This document shows positions 7,586 to 10,301 of a stretch of DNA of 10,301 nt, piece after piece. Below the pieces are notes generated by a model. The model was not told the DNA's origin. It did not search any database and saw only the letters and a list, made by a program, of their open reading frames with translations. The translations under genes and the position numbers were made by a program. Position 1 is the first letter of the stretch, and every line of letters begins with the position of its first letter. The stretch comes from Planctomycetales bacterium. Lineage in GTDB: Bacteria > Planctomycetota > Planctomycetia > Isosphaerales > Isosphaeraceae. The stretch lies in contig DAHZZC010000133.1 of assembly GCA_027435495.1 (NCBI GenBank), forward strand, positions 1 to 10,301. Direction: 5' to 3'.

Positions 7586-7614
7586 GCCTCACTGGTCATT
7601 CTATCCAGTGAGGC
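7586..7614. repeat. 10-bp stem-loop GCCTCACTGG / CCAGTGAGGC
   Basis: A perfect 10-bp inverted repeat with a 9-base loop (TCATTCTAT). It lies about 245 bases after the methyltransferase stop and 90 bases past the stop of the minus-strand gene at 7704. TACGGG follows on the plus strand and no T tract is seen. It could serve as an RNA 3'-end structure or be a small repeat unit; the loop-side motif ACTGG recurs in the next dyad. Confidence 0.5.
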
Positions 7615-7658
7615 TACGGGCCGGCGGCCGACCAGCATCAAATGCCATGAATTTGTGG

Positions 7659-7678
7659 ACTGGTAAGCCCTTACCAGT
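7659..7678. repeat. 8-bp stem-loop ACTGGTAA / TTACCAGT
   Basis: A perfect 8-bp inverted repeat with loop GCCC, 26 bases beyond the stop codon of the minus-strand gene that ends at 7704. The position fits a 3'-end structure for that gene. Read on the minus strand, CCACAAATTC follows, which is not a T tract, so confidence in a terminator function is low. Confidence 0.5.
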
Positions 7679-7703
7679 AGGCAGGGAGGTAAATCTCTAT
7701 GGC

Positions 7704-8162
7704 TCAGAGGGTGGACGCTACGGAGAGGTGATAGTCGTCGCCGGTGTCCGTCAACTCGAAGGAGATGATCGCCCGCCGGTTCGCCGTGAAGTGCTCCTCC
7801 TTGCGACGGACCAACATCTCGATGATCTCCCGCGCCTGAGCCCGATCCGTCTCGGCGGCCCGGGGGAGACCCGCCTCGACCATCTCGTCGATCATCGCCC
7901 TCCTCTGGCCCTCGGGCAGCAATGCGGCGTTCCACGCCACCGTCGCCAGGCTCAGCAGTTTGCGGAGTTCGTCCTGCGTCCTGGCCGAAACCCGGTAGGG
8001 CTCGATGAAGTCCTCCAGGACCTCGGACATCTTCTCCCGCCAGGCCGGTTCGTACACCACGCGGGTGCCGGGCGGGATCGCCGGTCCCCGCGACCGCTTG
8101 AACAGGCGATTGGGAAGCCGATCCGCCTTGCGACGGTCCTTACCGGGTCTTCGTGAGGCCAT
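7704..8162 (-). CDS. Protein of unknown function, helical, basic N-terminus
   Basis: The product has 152 residues from the ATG at 8162. I chose this start because residues further upstream (the frame is open to 8414) look non-coding; no Shine-Dalgarno sequence precedes it. Residues 1-27 are strongly basic. Then comes RVVYEPAWREKMSEVLEDFI, a mostly helical stretch including LRKLLSLATVAWNAALLPEG (67-86), an Ile/Glu-rich helix at 110-124, and the beta-like ending RRAIISFELTDTG with YHLSVASTL. No membrane segment or catalytic motif is visible. Short proteins with this pattern (KMSxVLxDF, then an LAxxxWNxALLP helix) are, as I recall, common unknowns in planctomycetes and cyanobacteria; this was not searched. 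The gene is divergent from the gene at 8380, with 217 bp between starts. A shorter form from Met45 is possible. Confidence 0.75.
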   Translation of the reverse strand: MASRRPGKDRRKADRLPNRLFKRSRGPAIPPGTRVVYEPAWREKMSEVLEDFIEPYRVSARTQDELRKLLSLATVAWNAALLPEGQRRAMIDEMVEAGLPRAAETDRAQAREIIEMLVRRKEEHFTANRRAIISFELTDTGDDYHLSVASTL

Positions 8163-8334
8163 GGGTTTCTGAGCCCGAGGTTTCAGGGTGATCCGACGCC
8201 AGGTCGGCCGACGATCCCCTCGCCACCGATCATCCCCCAGGCCCCGATGGCCGATCAACGCCCAATCGACGATCACCCCGTCACGGCGCCCGGAGATAGT
8301 GACAGGAGACCAGGACCATCCGCCCCCGATCGGG

Positions 8335-8340
8335 TAGAAT
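8335..8340 (+). promoter_or_regulatory. Possible -10 box (TAGAAT) for the gene at 8380
   Basis: TAGAAT matches the sigma-70 TATAAT consensus at five of six positions and lies 39 bases before the ATG at 8380. At the usual spacing only AGGACC is found, a poor -35. GTGACA at 8299-8304 is 30 bases away, too far. Support is weak. Confidence 0.25.
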
Positions 8341-8379
8341 CGGTTCGAGTCCCCCACGGCCCGCAGGCGAGGCACGATC

Positions 8380-8934
8380 ATGCCCGTGACCCACGTCAAC
8401 CGCTCCGGCGACACCTACTACCTGCACGCCGGGACCACGAAGACCGGCAAGGCCAGGTACTGGTTCTCCAGGAGCGCCGAGGGCGACCTGGTCGAGTCGA
8501 TCCCGGAGGGCTACGAGGTCTACGAGAACCCCGATGCCCAGGTGTTCCTGCGGAAGATTCGGCCCCAGGTCATCACCCCGTTCGAGGTCGCCGTGGTTGA
8601 GCGCGGCCTGAAGCGGTTCGCGCCGGGGCAGAACTGCCTGGTCGATGTCCAGGGGGAGCACATCGTCGTCTACCATGCCGAGCGGGTCGCCCTCGACCTG
8701 GAAAGCTTCGGGTTCCGCGAACTGCCTCCTCGCTATCATCGGTACGAGAAAGTGATGCGGTTCACGCTGACCGACGAGGACGAGCGGACGTTCCGGGTGC
8801 AGCGGTGGTGCTTCCGGGGCTCGATCGATCGCTGGATCGACCTCTGGGTGTCGGGGAGCGTCGGGGCGCTGCCGGGCCTGGTCGAGAAGTTCTGTCCGCA
8901 CATCGGGCGGGAGTCGTTCTTCGAGTTGATGTGA
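8380..8934 (+). CDS. Soluble protein of unknown function, starts MPVTHVNRSGDTYYLH
   Basis: The product has 184 residues from the ATG at 8380, supported by GGCGAGG 7 bases upstream. No signal peptide or membrane segment is seen. The N-terminal part (1-60) is beta-rich and resembles a small domain: TYYLHAGTTKTGKARYWFS, then GDLVESIPEGYEVYENPDAQ and VFLRKI. The middle (64-110) and the Trp/Phe-rich end (VQRWCFRGSIDRWIDLW, then LPGLVEKFCPHIGRESF) carry no motif I recognise. Proteins starting this way seem, from memory, to be a recurring bacterial family without a function; this needs a search to confirm. It is divergent from the gene at 7704-8162 and convergent with tspO, 66 bp apart. It looks like an intact, single-gene transcription unit. 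Confidence 0.8.
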   Translation: MPVTHVNRSGDTYYLHAGTTKTGKARYWFSRSAEGDLVESIPEGYEVYENPDAQVFLRKIRPQVITPFEVAVVERGLKRFAPGQNCLVDVQGEHIVVYHAERVALDLESFGFRELPPRYHRYEKVMRFTLTDEDERTFRVQRWCFRGSIDRWIDLWVSGSVGALPGLVEKFCPHIGRESFFELM

Positions 8935-9000
8935 CCGGGCCGAGGAAGGCTCGTGGCTCCCGTGGTCGGCGATGGGCCTCAAAACGCCCCTCTCCAGCGA

Positions 9001-9501
9001 TCAGCCGTTCAACCTCCAGATGGCGAGGTTAAGGGCGACAGCGAAGGTGACCCAGGCGAGGTACGGGGCCAGCAGCCAGCCGGCGACACGACTGACCCGC
9101 CCGAAGGCCAGCAGGGTCGCCAGGATCGTCGCCCAGAGCAGCAGGATCTCGCCGAACGCCAGGCCCGGCCGCCGCAGGGCGAAGAACACACCGGACCAGG
9201 CGAGGTTCAGGGCCAATTGCAGGCCGAAAAGTCCGAGGGGGAACCGGGCCTCAAAGAACCCCTGTCGCCTCCAGACGAGCCAGGCGGCGAGGGCCATCGA
9301 GACGTAGAGGGCCGTCCAGACGGGGCCGAAGACCCAGTTGGGTGGCGTCCACGACGGCCTGCGGAGGCCCTCGTACCAGGGACCGAGCCCCTGAGCCGTC
9401 CAGTAGCCGCCCAGGCCCGCCACGGCGAAGCAGAGGGCCAGAGAGACGGTCAAGGCCGTGAGGTCTCTCGCCGGGCTGCGGGTGGCTGAGATCGAGGTCA
9501 T
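9001..9501 (-). CDS. tspO: TspO/MBR family membrane protein
   Basis: The product has 166 residues from the ATG at 9501, the standard length of the family; the frame is open to 9711 but upstream residues are non-coding in character. Five membrane helices are visible at about 14-33, 56-78, 88-108, 115-134 and 141-162, matching the five-helix TspO fold. Signature residues are WYEGLRRPSWTPPNWVFGPV (42-61) followed by WTALY, then NLAWSGVFFALRRP (99-112), and PYLAWVTFAVALN (147-159) in helix 5, the region that binds porphyrin, cholesterol or similar ligands in the family. Bacterial TspO proteins bind tetrapyrroles and are linked to stress and pigment regulation. A weak GGTGA precedes the start. It is divergent from the gene at 9578 (76 bp apart) and convergent with the gene ending at 8934. 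Confidence 0.95.
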   Translation of the reverse strand: MTSISATRSPARDLTALTVSLALCFAVAGLGGYWTAQGLGPWYEGLRRPSWTPPNWVFGPVWTALYVSMALAAWLVWRRQGFFEARFPLGLFGLQLALNLAWSGVFFALRRPGLAFGEILLLWATILATLLAFGRVSRVAGWLLAPYLAWVTFAVALNLAIWRLNG

Positions 9502-9577
9502 CAAATCACCAGGCGGATCGTCACGAGGTCGCCTCGACGAGAAGGCCGTCCGAGCCACGCCGCCCTCCGAACCGCTG

Positions 9578-10147
9578 ATGCTCGACCTCGACGAACTGGA
9601 CGACCTCGCGGGCCACATGGCGGCGGCGGCCAACCACGCCGAGGACAAGAAGCTCCGGTCGAAGCTCGATCGGGTTTCCAGGAAGATCGCAGGTCTGCTC
9701 GATAGGCACACCGATCAGCCCGAGCCGGCGCCGGGCGAGGAGACGACGCCCGGCTTCATCGAGACCTTCCTGGACATGCTCGTCGGGAAGGGGCCGATGA
9801 ACCTGCCGATGGCGGCCAGGTCCAGGAAGGGCGAGGACCAGTACCCCCGCAAGCTCACCGAACCGCAACGGGAGGCCCTGATCGCGGCCACCCGGCTGAG
9901 GCGGGGCCTCAAGACCAGGCTCCAGCAGGCCCCCTCGGGAATCCAGGTGATCGGGCTGACCAGGAAGGAAGTCGACGCGATGGCCATCAAGGTCGACATC
10001 GCCGTCGAGTACGCTCCCAACCCCTACAAGAAGCGGCTCCAGGCCGTCATGAGCAAGCTCGAAGACCTGCTGGACGCCCTGGAGGAGAACGAGCCGCTCA
10101 GGCCAGATCGCAAGGGGATCAAGAAGGCCGACCAGGTCTACCAGTAG
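9578..10147 (+). CDS. N-terminal region of a pRiA4b ORF-3 type protein, ended by in-frame TAG
   Basis: The product has 189 residues from the ATG at 9578; no Shine-Dalgarno sequence is seen, and a GTG at 9482 in the same frame would overlap the tspO start. The protein is mainly helical and charged: LDELDDLAGHMAAAANHAED, then SKLDRVSRKIAGLLD, an acidic Pro-rich linker (47-58), GFIETFLDMLVGKG, and a module from about 92 to 170 (LTEPQREALIAATRLRRGLK, IGLTRKEVDAMAIKVDIAVE, PYKKRLQAVMSKLEDLLDAL). No catalytic motif is recognised. The frame ends KKADQVYQ then TAG (10145-10147). Directly after it the same frame encodes a pRiA4b ORF-3 domain. The two pieces probably once formed, or still form, one protein. 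As it stands, translation would give only this N-terminal part. Confidence 0.7.
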   Translation: MLDLDELDDLAGHMAAAANHAEDKKLRSKLDRVSRKIAGLLDRHTDQPEPAPGEETTPGFIETFLDMLVGKGPMNLPMAARSRKGEDQYPRKLTEPQREALIAATRLRRGLKTRLQQAPSGIQVIGLTRKEVDAMAIKVDIAVEYAPNPYKKRLQAVMSKLEDLLDALEENEPLRPDRKGIKKADQVYQ

Positions 10148-10301
10148 AAGATCACGCTGAAGGACTTCAAGCCGCTGATCTGGCGGCGGGTCCAGGTGCC
10201 CGACGGTTCGCTGGGGCTTCTCCACGACGTGATCCAGATCGCGATGGGCTGGACCGACATGCACCTCCACGAGTTCATCGTCCGGGGCGACCACTACGGG
10301 C
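10148..10301 (+). pseudogene. pRiA4b ORF-3 domain in frame after TAG, cut by window edge
   Basis: The 51 codons after the TAG read KITLKDFKPLIWRRVQVPDG, then SLGLLHDVIQIAMGWTDMHL and HEFIVRGDHYG. This is the characteristic start of the plasmid pRiA4b ORF-3-like family (K-I-x-L-x-x-x-x-P-x-I-W-R-R followed by LHxxIQ and MGWxxxHLHxF). No start codon lies between the TAG and the first conserved residues, so the domain cannot begin independently without losing its first strand. It is therefore marked as a disrupted continuation of the gene at 9578. The function of the family is not established. The rest of the domain lies beyond the window. Confidence 0.75.

Larger units (their letters stand above)
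7341..7703. other. Gene-free gap between convergent genes, with three inverted repeats
   Basis: These 363 bases lie between the stops of the methyltransferase gene (plus) and the unknown gene ending at 7704 (minus). I see no coding sequence with domain character. The right half has three separate dyads, listed individually. None is followed by a T tract on either strand, so a textbook bidirectional terminator is not shown. Confidence 0.6.

Noticed and set aside
7699..7731. Ten-residue open frame with a strong GGGAGGT site after the 8-bp hairpin
   Set aside because: It overlaps the end of the minus-strand gene, has no plus-strand gene behind it to regulate, and a short frame with a chance GGAGG is expected in such DNA.
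8341..8356. GGTTCGAGTCCC, resembling a tRNA T arm
   Set aside because: The flanking bases do not form the 5-bp T stem, and no acceptor, D or anticodon arm is present upstream. It lies in the promoter gap of the gene at 8380.
1..10301. CRISPR arrays, phage genes, toxin-antitoxin or defence modules
   Set aside because: No regularly spaced direct repeats and no protein with a recognisable nuclease, integrase, phage structural or toxin signature was found, apart from the IS66 transposase.

Overview
The window is GC-rich bacterial DNA, about two thirds G+C by eye. It suggests a planctomycete, probably near Isosphaeraceae. This rests on overall protein character, several lineage-type proteins of unknown function, weak or absent Shine-Dalgarno sites at some starts, and loosely packed genes with repeat-bearing gaps. 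The taxonomic call is inference; no rRNA or other marker gene is present.

Bases 1-4300 look like ordinary chromosome. On the minus strand lie the start of an exported DUF255/thioredoxin-like protein (cut by the window edge) and, just upstream of it, a DUF2231 membrane protein. Running the other way on the plus strand are an uncharacterised four-helix membrane protein with a cysteine-rich cytosolic-type module, a secreted purple-acid-phosphatase-like metallophosphoesterase with all metal ligands present, and a small SnoaL/NTF2-fold protein.

Bases 4409-6250 are an insertion sequence of the IS66 family, single-gene (ISBst12-like) type. Its 22-bp terminal inverted repeats match at 19 positions. 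The transposase is frameshifted in the middle, and no target-site duplication is visible. To its right is a gap of about 420 bp with a REP-like pair of inverted GGGGTC(G/A)GA doublets around a small hairpin.

Bases 6675-7340 encode an isoprenylcysteine/phospholipid-type membrane methyltransferase. A gap of about 360 bp with three inverted repeats separates it from the next gene, which is convergent.

Bases 7704-10301 hold two divergent unknown-function genes, a tspO gene, and a protein whose frame is stopped by TAG immediately before a recognisable pRiA4b ORF-3 domain. That domain continues in the same frame to the window end, so it is a broken or recoded gene. No defence, CRISPR, biosynthetic or phage system is recognisable. 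The points most worth checking are the in-frame TAG at 10145-10147, the REP-like module, and the cluster of uncharacterised genes at the right end.
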